Assembly (NCBI GenBank): GCA_002394685.1
Contig: DGUP01000013.1
Coordinates: 1-18,956 of the forward strand
Length of the DNA stretch: 18,956 bases
Direction: 5' to 3'
Origin: Treponema sp. UBA4307
Lineage (GTDB): Bacteria > Spirochaetota > Spirochaetia > Treponematales > Treponemataceae
Shown: positions 1 to 7,532 of the stretch, piece after piece
Position numbering within the stretch: the first letter of the stretch is position 1
Layout of the letters: each line of letters starts with the position of its first letter
Translations under genes and position numbers: made by a program
Notes under the pieces: generated by a model
The model's input: only the letters and a program-made list of their open reading frames with translations
What the model was told of the DNA's origin: nothing
Database searches by the model: none

Positions 1-24
1 CAAATCGACAAATCAAAATTTGAA
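1..24 (+). repeat. 24-bp direct repeat, copy 1 (hsdS helix)
   Basis: Bases 1-24 are identical to 1056-1079 and are in the same reading phase (QIDKSKFE in both). The match stops at base 25 (t versus a). Copy 1 touches the window edge, so the true repeat may extend further upstream. It could serve as a homologous recombination site between tandem hsdS genes. Confidence 0.9.
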
Positions 25-51
25 TATACATACACAGGAGTTGCAGCATGA
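1..51 (+). CDS. 3' end of an upstream hsdS-like ORF (partial)
   Basis: Reading from base 1 gives QIDKSKFE followed by YTYTGVAA and a TGA at 49-51. The first eight residues are identical to residues 337-344 of the downstream HsdS and match the conserved helix found after each target-recognition domain in type I specificity subunits. The ORF therefore most likely belongs to a second hsdS or half-hsdS lying upstream. Its stop overlaps the next start codon in an ATGA arrangement (48-51), which suggests translational coupling. The final eight residues do not resemble an ordinary HsdS C-terminus, so this copy may be truncated or recombined. Only 16 codons are visible. Confidence 0.6.
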   Translation, partial: QIDKSKFEYTYTGVAA

Positions 52-1127
52 AAACAGCAGAATTCAAACGCCTTGGTGACTATGTAAAAATAAAAACAGG
101 GAAACTTGATGCTAATGCAAGTTCCGAAGATGGAGAATACCCATTTTTTACATGTTCCATTGAACCGTTGAAGATTTCTACATACAGTTATGATTGTGAA
201 TGCTGTCTTGTCGCTGGAAATGGAGACTTAAACGTAAAATACTACAACGGAAAATTTGATGCTTATCAGAGAACTTACATTATCGAATCTCTTGATAAAG
301 AGAAACTTGATGTAATGTATATGTATTTTTTTCTTAGCTCTTATATTGAGATTTTAAGGAAACAATCAATTGGTGGGGTAATTAAATATATAAAGCTTGG
401 TAATCTTACTGATGCATTGATTCCTATACCAGAATTGAAGAAACAAAAAGAAATATGTCAAAATCTCATAAAAGCACAAAAAATTCTAACTTCAAATGAA
501 AAGTTATTATCTAAATATGACATCCTAATCAAATCCCGATTTATCGAGATGTTTGGAGATCCTCATAATAATACAAAATATCCTTATAAGAATGTTGGAG
601 AATTTACCACTGTAACAAGTGGAGGAACTCCTGATAGAAAAAATAATGAGTACTGGAAAAACGGAAAAATACCATGGGTAAAAACCACAGAACTTCAAAA
701 TAATGAATTAACAGAAATCGAAGAGTTTATTACCCAAAAAGGACTTGATGAATCATCTGCGAAAATGATGCCTAAAGGGACTTTATTAATTGCGATGTAT
801 GGTCAAGGGAAAACTAGAGGAATGACAGCTTACCTTGGAATCGAAGCTTCAACTAATCAGGCTTGCGCTTGTATTCTTCCAAGTAAAGAGATTAATCAAA
901 GATATCTTTGGTATTATTTTATTCTTTCCTATGACAAGCTCAGAGATTTAGCAAAAGGTGGGAATCAACCAAATTTAAATGGGAATATGATAAAAAGTTT
1001 TCCTGTGCTTATGCCTCCAATTGATATGCAAAATAAATATGTTTCTTTCGTCCAGCAAATCGACAAATCAAAATTTGAAATAGCAAATAGCCTAAAAAGG
1101 TTGTATAATAAAGGGATGTTATCTTAA
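48..1127 (+). CDS. hsdS: Type I restriction-modification specificity subunit HsdS
   Basis: This is the DNA-recognition subunit of a type I restriction-modification complex, where it directs HsdM methylation and HsdR cleavage to a bipartite target. The 359-residue protein shows the usual two-half layout: TRD1 about 1-125, a conserved coiled helix about 128-165 ending in the typical KSRFIEMFGDP motif, TRD2 about 180-325, and a C-terminal helix about 328-356 with QQIDKSKFE. Its length is slightly short of the usual 400 or so. The start at 48 is supported by AGGAG at 36-40 and by the typical N-terminal EFKRLGDYVKI. It overlaps the upstream ORF by 4 nt and lies 14 nt before hsdR. By eye it is more A+T-rich than the downstream housekeeping genes, as expected for an exchanged specificity gene. 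The recognition sequence cannot be predicted from sequence alone. Confidence 0.93.
   Translation: MKTAEFKRLGDYVKIKTGKLDANASSEDGEYPFFTCSIEPLKISTYSYDCECCLVAGNGDLNVKYYNGKFDAYQRTYIIESLDKEKLDVMYMYFFLSSYIEILRKQSIGGVIKYIKLGNLTDALIPIPELKKQKEICQNLIKAQKILTSNEKLLSKYDILIKSRFIEMFGDPHNNTKYPYKNVGEFTTVTSGGTPDRKNNEYWKNGKIPWVKTTELQNNELTEIEEFITQKGLDESSAKMMPKGTLLIAMYGQGKTRGMTAYLGIEASTNQACACILPSKEINQRYLWYYFILSYDKLRDLAKGGNQPNLNGNMIKSFPVLMPPIDMQNKYVSFVQQIDKSKFEIANSLKRLYNKGMLS
1056..1079 (+). repeat. 24-bp direct repeat, copy 2 (hsdS C-terminal helix)
   Basis: This second copy of the repeat at 1-24 lies inside hsdS and encodes QIDKSKFE of the C-terminal helix. The direct orientation would allow deletion, duplication or gene conversion between adjacent hsdS copies rather than inversion. 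Confidence 0.9.
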
Positions 1128-1141
1128 AAGGAAAGCAGTTT

Positions 1142-4100
1142 ATGGCAAACTTTGATTTCTTGACTTACGATAAAAACTATTCAGCATTTAGCCAGATGGC
1201 AATTCAGGCAGAGCTTCAATATAACAAAAATACAGTGTTTGCGGCTTTTGCAGCAAGAAAATCGCTGGAGCAGGCTGTAAAATGGATGTACTCAGTCGAT
1301 CCAGAGCTTCACAAACCTTATGACGATTCCTTAAAGGCTCTTTTATATGAGCCAACTTTTATAAATACCGTTCCTTCAAATATCCGCAATGACATACAGC
1401 TTGTTCGAAAAATTGGCAACAGCGGAGTTCATGACACCTATGTTATCGAAAAGAAATATGTTCTTCTTTCTCTTAAGGCTCTTTTTAATTTTTTGAACTG
1501 GCTTGATTACACTTACGGTTCTGATTATAAACAACGAACTTTTAGTGAAGATGCAATTCCTAAAAACAAAGTTGTTGTTGCCATAAAAAAGCCTTCTCAG
1601 GATGAACTTCAAAAATACAAAGATGAAATTGAATCAAAAGATAATACAATCGAAGAATTAAAAAAGCAGCTTGCAGAAGCAATTTCTTCTATTCAAAATA
1701 ACAAGGACCATCCTTCTAACAAGCCGGAACTTAAAATTGAAGATTTAAGCGAATTCAAGACCCGAAAGATGTTTATCGATGAGGATCTTAAAACTCTTGG
1801 CTGGCGAATTGATCAGGTTCAAGTTGTTGAAGAATACAAAGTTGATGACATGGAAGGCATTCCCGGAAAGACTGGCTATATTGATTATGCACTCTTTGGA
1901 AAAGATGGTTCTCCACTTGCCGTTGTTGAAGCAAAAAAGACTACAAAAGATCCAAACATTGGTAAGCAGCAGGCCGTTTTATATGCCGATTGTCTTGAAC
2001 GCAAATTCGGCCGCCGACCATTTATCTTTTATACCAATGGCTTTGAAACCTTCTTCTGGGATGACAGCCAGTATGTACCTCGTTCTGTAAGCATGATTTT
2101 TGCAATGGCTGATTTGCAGAAACTGATGGATCGCCGCAATCTTCTTGTAGATTTGAATCATGTAAAAATTAATACAGATATTTCTGGCCGCCCTTATCAG
2201 ATGAAGGCTATCCGCTCAATCTGTGCAGAAATGGAAAAGAGAATCCGCAAGTTCCTGCTTGTTATGGCAACCGGAACAGGAAAAACCAGAACTGCAATCA
2301 GCATTGTAGATGTTTTAAGTCGTGGTCATTATGTTTCAAATGTGCTTTTCCTTGCAGATCGAATCCAGCTTGTTGAACAGGCTTATGATGCTTTCCGCGA
2401 AAACTGCCCTGATGTAACCGTCTGTAATCTTCTGGATGCAAAAGATAAAGCTGAAAATAAAGGCGCTCGAATAGTATTCAGTACATATCCGACAATTTTG
2501 AATGCAATAGATACAGAGAAAAACAAAGACGGCAATCGTACATTCACACCGGCTCATTTTGATTTGATTATCATTGATGAGGCACATCGTTCCATCTTTA
2601 AGAAATACCGGGCAATCTTTGAATACTTTGATGCTTATTTGGTTGGTCTTACCGCAACTCCCCGCCGCGATGTTGATAAATCAACATTCGAATTCTTTGA
2701 ACTTCAGGACGATGTTCCAACTGATGTTTATGAATATGAAACAGCCGTTGCAGCGAAGTATCTTGTCCCATATCATGCAATCGAAAAGACTTCAACCTTC
2801 CTTGATGAAGGAATCAATAAAGAAAATTTGAGCGACGATGATTTAGAAAAAGTTCGCCGTCAGGAAGAAGAAAGTGAAGAACCTTTTGAAGAGATTCCTC
2901 CAAGGGCAATTAACGAATATGTATTCAATGAAGATACAACTCGTCAGGTCCTTGAAGATTTAATGACCAAAGGAATCAGAACTGGCGGTGACAAACTCGG
3001 AAAAACAATCATCTTTGCCTACAACAAAAATCATGCACAGCATATTGTAGACACTTTCGATAAGTACTGGCCGCAGTACAAAGGCAAAATGTGTCAGAGA
3101 ATTGTTTGTGATGATACAAAAGTAAAATCGACAATCAAAGAATTCAAGAAATCAGATTCACAGTTACAAATTGCAGTAAGTGTTGATATGCTCGATACAG
3201 GCGTTGATATTCCAGAAGTTGTAAATCTTGTTTTCTATAAGAAGATTCGCAGTAAGATTAAATTCTGGCAGATGATTGGACGCGGAACCCGCCTTGCTCC
3301 AAATCTTGTCTGCACAGACGAAACAGGCTCTTATGTTGGAAAGAAATATTTCTACATTTTTGATTACCTCAGAAACTTTGAATTCTTCCGCGAAGAAAAG
3401 AACGGCATTGAAGGAGCTTCTGGAAAATCTGTAAGTGAAAGAATCTTTGCTCATAAGTGTTCTGTAATAAAATTGTTACAGGATTCTGCATGGGCAGACC
3501 AGAAATTCATTGATTACCGAGACCAGCTTGTAAGAGAAGTTCATGCTCAGATTTCTGCCTTAAACACAAAGCTTACACCAGTTCATCTGGTATTAAAACA
3601 TGTTTTGAAATTTCAGAATGAAAAAAACTTTGAATGCCTAACCGACGAAGATGTTATGAATCTTACAAAACATATTGCTCCACTTGTTTTCAACGGAGAA
3701 TTGGATCAGTACGCAAAAGGATTTGATAATTTCTGTTACGGAATAATGGAATTACAGCTGTCAGAGCAGCCAATCAATCTTTACCGCTCAAAGATTAAGG
3801 CAGTAGCCGAAAAACTACTGTCTAAAACATCTATCAAAGCAGTTCGAGACCATTTACCAAGATTGCAGCATCTTTCTGTCAGCTCATACTACGATGGATT
3901 AAATGTTCTTGATTACGAAGAAATTCGCAAAGAGATTCGCGACCTGGCACAATTCTCTGTAGATACAGGTCATGATCCAATTTTTGTTGATTATGATGAT
4001 AAAGTAACAAATGTAGATGTACCTGCAGGAGCACAAAATCCAACACCAGCAGACAACTTTGAAGAATACAAGAAAAAGGTTGATGCATATCTTTCTGAAC

Positions 4101-4522
4101 ATATGAAAGATGAAGCTATCAATAAACTCAGAACAAATCAGCCTCTTACAAAAGACGACTTTGAAAGCCTTAACCATATTTTCAAAGAAGAACTTGGCAA
4201 TGAAAAAATGTTCAACGAACTAAGCGAAGGCCGCAGTCTTGGTATCTTCATCCGTTGGGCTACAAAGATGGATAAAGACGCAATAAATGATTACTTTGCA
4301 GAATTCATCAACGATGCCAACATGAACAGTATGCAGATTGAGTTTGTTCAGCGTCTGATAAACATTATCGTTGAACAAGGCGAAATTAACATGGATGCAC
4401 TTATGAAAGGTCGTGCTCCATTTGATCGTCCGAAGTTCTTCACTCTTTTTGGAACCGAAGCTCAGAACAGGATATTTGCAGTTGTTCGTAGTATTAATAT
4501 GAATGCTCGGGAAGTGGCATAA
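1142..4522 (+). CDS. hsdR: Type I restriction enzyme R subunit HsdR (EcoEI-like)
   Basis: This is the motor and nuclease subunit of the type I complex: it translocates DNA using ATP and cuts unmodified DNA. Visible in order are an N-terminal DUF4145-like region (about 1-130); a charged coiled coil (about 153-188); an HSDR_N nuclease fold with the PD-(D/E)xK residues D248, E263 and K265; and an SF2 motor with Walker A ATGTGKT (K381), DEAH at 479-482, TATP at 504-507 and motif VI Q710..GRGTR. The rest is the EcoEI-type C-terminal region. The 1126-aa length fits a full HsdR, and all the catalytic motifs looked for are intact, so it appears functional. The start at 1142 has AAAGGAAAG 8-10 nt upstream. 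It follows hsdS by 14 nt, so the two are presumably co-transcribed, with hsdM expected upstream of the window. Confidence 0.95.
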   Translation: MANFDFLTYDKNYSAFSQMAIQAELQYNKNTVFAAFAARKSLEQAVKWMYSVDPELHKPYDDSLKALLYEPTFINTVPSNIRNDIQLVRKIGNSGVHDTYVIEKKYVLLSLKALFNFLNWLDYTYGSDYKQRTFSEDAIPKNKVVVAIKKPSQDELQKYKDEIESKDNTIEELKKQLAEAISSIQNNKDHPSNKPELKIEDLSEFKTRKMFIDEDLKTLGWRIDQVQVVEEYKVDDMEGIPGKTGYIDYALFGKDGSPLAVVEAKKTTKDPNIGKQQAVLYADCLERKFGRRPFIFYTNGFETFFWDDSQYVPRSVSMIFAMADLQKLMDRRNLLVDLNHVKINTDISGRPYQMKAIRSICAEMEKRIRKFLLVMATGTGKTRTAISIVDVLSRGHYVSNVLFLADRIQLVEQAYDAFRENCPDVTVCNLLDAKDKAENKGARIVFSTYPTILNAIDTEKNKDGNRTFTPAHFDLIIIDEAHRSIFKKYRAIFEYFDAYLVGLTATPRRDVDKSTFEFFELQDDVPTDVYEYETAVAAKYLVPYHAIEKTSTFLDEGINKENLSDDDLEKVRRQEEESEEPFEEIPPRAINEYVFNEDTTRQVLEDLMTKGIRTGGDKLGKTIIFAYNKNHAQHIVDTFDKYWPQYKGKMCQRIVCDDTKVKSTIKEFKKSDSQLQIAVSVDMLDTGVDIPEVVNLVFYKKIRSKIKFWQMIGRGTRLAPNLVCTDETGSYVGKKYFYIFDYLRNFEFFREEKNGIEGASGKSVSERIFAHKCSVIKLLQDSAWADQKFIDYRDQLVREVHAQISALNTKLTPVHLVLKHVLKFQNEKNFECLTDEDVMNLTKHIAPLVFNGELDQYAKGFDNFCYGIMELQLSEQPINLYRSKIKAVAEKLLSKTSIKAVRDHLPRLQHLSVSSYYDGLNVLDYEEIRKEIRDLAQFSVDTGHDPIFVDYDDKVTNVDVPAGAQNPTPADNFEEYKKKVDAYLSEHMKDEAINKLRTNQPLTKDDFESLNHIFKEELGNEKMFNELSEGRSLGIFIRWATKMDKDAINDYFAEFINDANMNSMQIEFVQRLINIIVEQGEINMDALMKGRAPFDRPKFFTLFGTEAQNRIFAVVRSINMNAREVA

Positions 4523-4529
4523 GTTAAAA

Positions 4530-4570
4530 AAAACTGGTTTATGAACGAACTTGATTCATAAACCAGTTTT
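4530..4570. terminator. Bidirectional intrinsic terminator, hsdR / outer-membrane gene
   Basis: A 16-bp perfect inverted repeat (4530-4545 with 4555-4570, 9-nt loop) lies between the convergent hsdR and the minus-strand gene ending at 4592. Read on the minus strand the stem runs into eight T residues, giving a strong terminator. Read on the plus strand it ends in TTTT then CTTATTT, which is weaker. Confidence 0.88.
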
Positions 4571-4591
4571 CTTATTTATGGATGATGGATT

Positions 4592-5212
4592 TTACCAGCT
4601 TAAACCAAGTCCTGCATAAACAAGGTGTTCACCTAACATTTCTTCGTTCTGAAGAAGGGTGATGGAATTAATTCCCTGTTCATCATAGGCTGCAATTACT
4701 CCACTGATATCCCATGACATTTTGTAGTTGTAACCAAGAGTAAGCATGAAAACACCAAATTTCAAATCCAGACCGCCACCTACTTTTGCAACAATTCTTT
4801 GGTCTGATTCATAAAGGCCGGTTGCCATAACATATGGTCTGATCTGTCCAAGATTCAGATTAAGTCCCAGAGACATACCTGCATCCCAGTACTGAGCCGG
4901 CATGTTGTAGCCGCCTTCAAGTCCCATGAAAACATTGTTTCCCAGTTTCCAGATAAGGTTTCCATTAATATTATTAAGTGTGATTGAAGAAAAATCTACT
5001 GTAGGAAGCTGGCCCAAAGTTGTATCAGCAGTGAAATAGAATGCACCACGTCCTTTTTTTTCTTTAACTTCTGTAGATTCTTCTTCCCAGGATTCTTCAT
5101 CCTCTACAACTTCCTTGTTTTTTGCAAAAGCTGTCTGTGAAAAAGCCATGAGCGCAATCAGTGAAAAAAGAATGGCTTTTCCTGTTTTAGATAAAAAATT
5201 TGTTGTTTTCAT
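4592..5212 (-). CDS. Small outer-membrane beta-barrel protein, unrecognised family
   Basis: The 206-residue protein begins with a cleavable signal peptide (about 1-30: basic start, hydrophobic core, cleavage after SQTAFA). A very acidic Glu/Lys linker (about 33-56) follows, then alternating amphipathic strands rich in Gly, Tyr and Leu. It ends in an aromatic residue (GLGLSW), as in proteins inserted by the BAM complex. This suggests an eight-stranded or similar small barrel; I do not recognise a specific family, and an OmpW/OmpA-like barrel is possible. An in-frame start exists at 5314, but the ATG at 5212 is preferred: GGAGG lies 8 nt upstream, the signal peptide begins there, and a promoter (5253-5281) lies between the two starts. 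It is transcribed alone, divergent from coaBC, and ends at the hairpin 4530-4570. Confidence 0.75.
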   Translation of the reverse strand: MKTTNFLSKTGKAILFSLIALMAFSQTAFAKNKEVVEDEESWEEESTEVKEKKGRGAFYFTADTTLGQLPTVDFSSITLNNINGNLIWKLGNNVFMGLEGGYNMPAQYWDAGMSLGLNLNLGQIRPYVMATGLYESDQRIVAKVGGGLDLKFGVFMLTLGYNYKMSWDISGVIAAYDEQGINSITLLQNEEMLGEHLVYAGLGLSW

Positions 5213-5252
5213 AATTTTTGCCTCCAGAAAAGGTTTTTCCTGTCTCAGTTTT

Positions 5253-5281
5253 AATCTATAGCAAAAACTGTCATTTGTCCA
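5253..5281 (-). promoter_or_regulatory. Candidate promoter for the outer-membrane protein gene
   Basis: On the minus strand TGGACA (5276-5281) and TAGATT (5253-5258) are separated by 17 nt. Transcription would begin near 5246, leaving a leader of about 34 nt with the GGAGG site. An overlapping TATAGA at 5255-5260 is an alternative -10. Confidence 0.5.
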
Positions 5282-5303
5282 TGTTCGCCGCATATTTATC
5301 ATA

Positions 5304-5330
5304 TTGCGGAACATTTTTTTCTACTATATT
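5304..5330 (+). promoter_or_regulatory. Candidate promoter for coaBC operon, leaderless geometry
   Basis: TTGCGG (5304-5309) and TATATT (5325-5330) are separated by 15 nt. The -10 ends only 8 nt before the coaBC ATG at 5339, so transcription should begin at or within a few bases of the start codon. No Shine-Dalgarno sequence precedes that ATG. The spacer is short, so the -35 assignment is less certain than the -10. Confidence 0.45.
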
Positions 5331-5338
5331 ATGTCTTT

Positions 5339-6535
5339 ATGTTAAAGGGCAAAACTATAGTAATTGGTGTAACCGGAAGCATTGCAGCTTATAAAAGTGC
5401 CATGCTGGCCAGTCTGCTGTTAAAACAGGGGGCTGAAGTTGAAGTTATTATGACAAAAAATGCCTGTAACTTCCTGAACCCTATCACTTTTGAAACACTC
5501 ACAGGCCGAAAATGTTACACAGACACATTTGACAGGAATTTTCAGTTTGATGTAAAGCATGTTTCTCTGGCAAAAAAGGCTGATTTATTTATTGTAGCCC
5601 CTGCCAGTGCAAATTTTATTGCAAAAGCGGCAAACGGACTTGCAGATGATATGCTTACAACTACATTTCTGGCTTCAAAATGCCCTAAACTTATTGCTCC
5701 TGCAATGAATACTGCCATGCTGGAAAATCCTCTTACCCAGGACAATATAAAAAAATGCATTCATTACGGAATGGAAGTTCTGGAATCGGGAACAGGTCGT
5801 CTGGCCTGCGGTGATACGGGCAAAGGTAAAATGCCTGAGCCGGAGCTTATTCTTGAATATATTCGGGCAGCCCTCACTCCTAAAGATCTGGCAGGAAAAA
5901 AGATTCTTGTTACTGCAGGTCCAACTCAGGAAGCAATTGATCCTGTTCGCTATATTACAAATCATTCCAGCGGAAAAATGGGCTATGCTCTTGCTAAGGC
6001 AGCTGCTTATCGGGGAGGAGATGTAACTCTTGTGTCAGGACCGGTAAATCTTCCGGAACCTCTTTTTGTGCACACAGTAAATGTTAAATCTGCCGCCCAG
6101 ATGTTCGAAGCAGTTAAGGCTCATGCAGGGGAAAGTGATGTAATCATTAAAGCCGCCGCTGTAGCTGATTTTACTCCAGTGTCAACCGCAGATCAGAAGA
6201 TTAAAAAGGCTGGCAGCGAAGGAATGACCGTAGAATTAAAGCGCACTCAGGATATTCTGGCCTGGCTTGGTCAAAACAAAAAAGATGGCCAGTTTTTATG
6301 CGGATTTTCTATGGAAACTGAAAATCTCATTGAAAACTCAAAGGCTAAACTTGTAAAAAAGAATCTGGATATGGTTTGTGCTAATTCTTTAACTCAGGCA
6401 GGGGCCGGTTTTGGAACAGATACAAATGTAATCACCCTGATTAAAAAGGATAGTGTGGAAGAACTGCCTCTTATGTCTAAGGAAGATGCGGCAAATGCTA
6501 TTTTGAACAGGATATGCAGTAATGGAAAACAGTGA
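5339..6535 (+). CDS. coaBC: Bifunctional CoaBC (phosphopantothenoylcysteine decarboxylase / phosphopantothenate-cysteine ligase)
   Basis: This cytosolic enzyme performs two successive steps of coenzyme A synthesis: ligation of cysteine to 4'-phosphopantothenate, then FMN-dependent decarboxylation to 4'-phosphopantetheine. The CoaC half (about 1-180) has the flavin-binding start VTGSIAAYK, catalytic H74, PASAN at 88-92, PAMN at 121-124 and the active-site C157 in LACGDTGKGK. The CoaB half (about 185-398) starts with KKILVTAGPTQEAIDPVR and has N208 in NHSSGKMG, AAAVADF and KKNLDMVCAN. The 398-aa length is normal. The start is fixed by the conserved N-terminus even though no ribosome-binding site precedes it. 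It is the first gene of an apparent operon and overlaps the next gene by 14 nt. Confidence 0.97.
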   Translation: MLKGKTIVIGVTGSIAAYKSAMLASLLLKQGAEVEVIMTKNACNFLNPITFETLTGRKCYTDTFDRNFQFDVKHVSLAKKADLFIVAPASANFIAKAANGLADDMLTTTFLASKCPKLIAPAMNTAMLENPLTQDNIKKCIHYGMEVLESGTGRLACGDTGKGKMPEPELILEYIRAALTPKDLAGKKILVTAGPTQEAIDPVRYITNHSSGKMGYALAKAAAYRGGDVTLVSGPVNLPEPLFVHTVNVKSAAQMFEAVKAHAGESDVIIKAAAVADFTPVSTADQKIKKAGSEGMTVELKRTQDILAWLGQNKKDGQFLCGFSMETENLIENSKAKLVKKNLDMVCANSLTQAGAGFGTDTNVITLIKKDSVEELPLMSKEDAANAILNRICSNGKQ

Positions 6536-7496
6536 ATCAGTTGTAAAAAAAATAGATTTTAAGGAAATTGAAGGTCTGAGGATTGGAAATGCCCAGAATT
6601 ATGAGGCAATGACAGGTGTAACAGCCCTGGTTTTTGATAAGCCTAATGTCTGCGGTGTTGATATTTCCGGCGGTGGTCCTGCTGCCCGTGAAAATTATCT
6701 TTTTACTCCTCTTGCGGCCCAGCAGTCTGTTACAGCCCTTCTTCTTTCAGGGGGATCTGCATACGGTCTTGAAGCAGCCTGTGGTGCAATGAAATATCTT
6801 GAAGAAAGGGATATGGGATATCATCTTGGACCGATGGTTGTTCCTATTGTTCCTCAGTCCTGCATTTTTGACCTGGGCATTGGTTCCTATAAAATCCGGC
6901 CGGATATTGAGATGGGATACCAGGCTTGTGTTGATGCAGAAAAAAATAATCCTGTAAGCGGAAATATTGGTGGAGGAACTGGGGCTACTGTTGGAAAGCT
7001 TTTTGGAATGAAGAGGGCTCAGAAAGCAGGAATCGGTTATGCGGCTCTTCAGGCAGGTCCTTTGAAAATCGGGGCAGTGGTAATTGTAAATGCCTTTGGT
7101 GATATTTTTGATTACAGGGACGGTCGTAAAGTTGCAGGGGTAATGAACGAAGAAAGAACTGCTTTTGTTGATTTTGAAGAAAACTTCTATGGATGGCAGC
7201 TTAAAATTCCACAGGGGCAGAATACAACAATTGGAGCTGTAATTATGAATGGTGATTTTACTCAGCAGCAGATGTCAAAAATTGCAGCCATGACCCGTTC
7301 AGCTCTTGGTCGCAGCATTAATCCTGTTGGTACCGGAGGGGATGGGGACACTATTTATGCTATATCCACCGGGGGAGTAAAAAGTGATCCTAACCTGGCA
7401 GGAACACTGGCCTGTCGTGCATTAAGTGAAGCAATCCTTGATGCCGTGTACAGTGCAAAAATGGAAGACAGCGAATACTTAAAACTTGTGCATTAA
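6522..7496 (+). CDS. P1-family (S58, DmpA/BapA-like) aminopeptidase
   Basis: This is a member of the self-processing P1 peptidase family, whose characterised members are L-aminopeptidase/D-esterase DmpA and the beta-aminopeptidases that remove beta-alanine and other N-terminal residues from peptides. Visible family signatures are the Gly-rich VDISGGGPAARE near 46-57, the LLLSGGSAYGLEAA segment around 74-86, GNIGGGTGATVGK, and the nucleophile region N234-T235-T236-I-G, where the chain is expected to self-cleave before T235. The C-terminal part has PVGTGGDGDTIYA. The 324-aa length is normal. There is no signal peptide, so it is probably cytosolic. Its ATG lies 14 nt inside the 3' end of coaBC with AGGAT just upstream, implying translational coupling. 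Substrate specificity cannot be read from the sequence. Confidence 0.9.
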   Translation: MENSESVVKKIDFKEIEGLRIGNAQNYEAMTGVTALVFDKPNVCGVDISGGGPAARENYLFTPLAAQQSVTALLLSGGSAYGLEAACGAMKYLEERDMGYHLGPMVVPIVPQSCIFDLGIGSYKIRPDIEMGYQACVDAEKNNPVSGNIGGGTGATVGKLFGMKRAQKAGIGYAALQAGPLKIGAVVIVNAFGDIFDYRDGRKVAGVMNEERTAFVDFEENFYGWQLKIPQGQNTTIGAVIMNGDFTQQQMSKIAAMTRSALGRSINPVGTGGDGDTIYAISTGGVKSDPNLAGTLACRALSEAILDAVYSAKMEDSEYLKLVH

Positions 7497-7532
7497 TCAC
7501 AGGGAATAAATCATAAAAAAAGAGGAAAAAAA

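Noticed and set aside
5213..5314. N-terminal extension of the outer-membrane protein from 5314
   Set aside because: It would place 34 residues before a normal signal peptide, and a promoter lies inside the extension.
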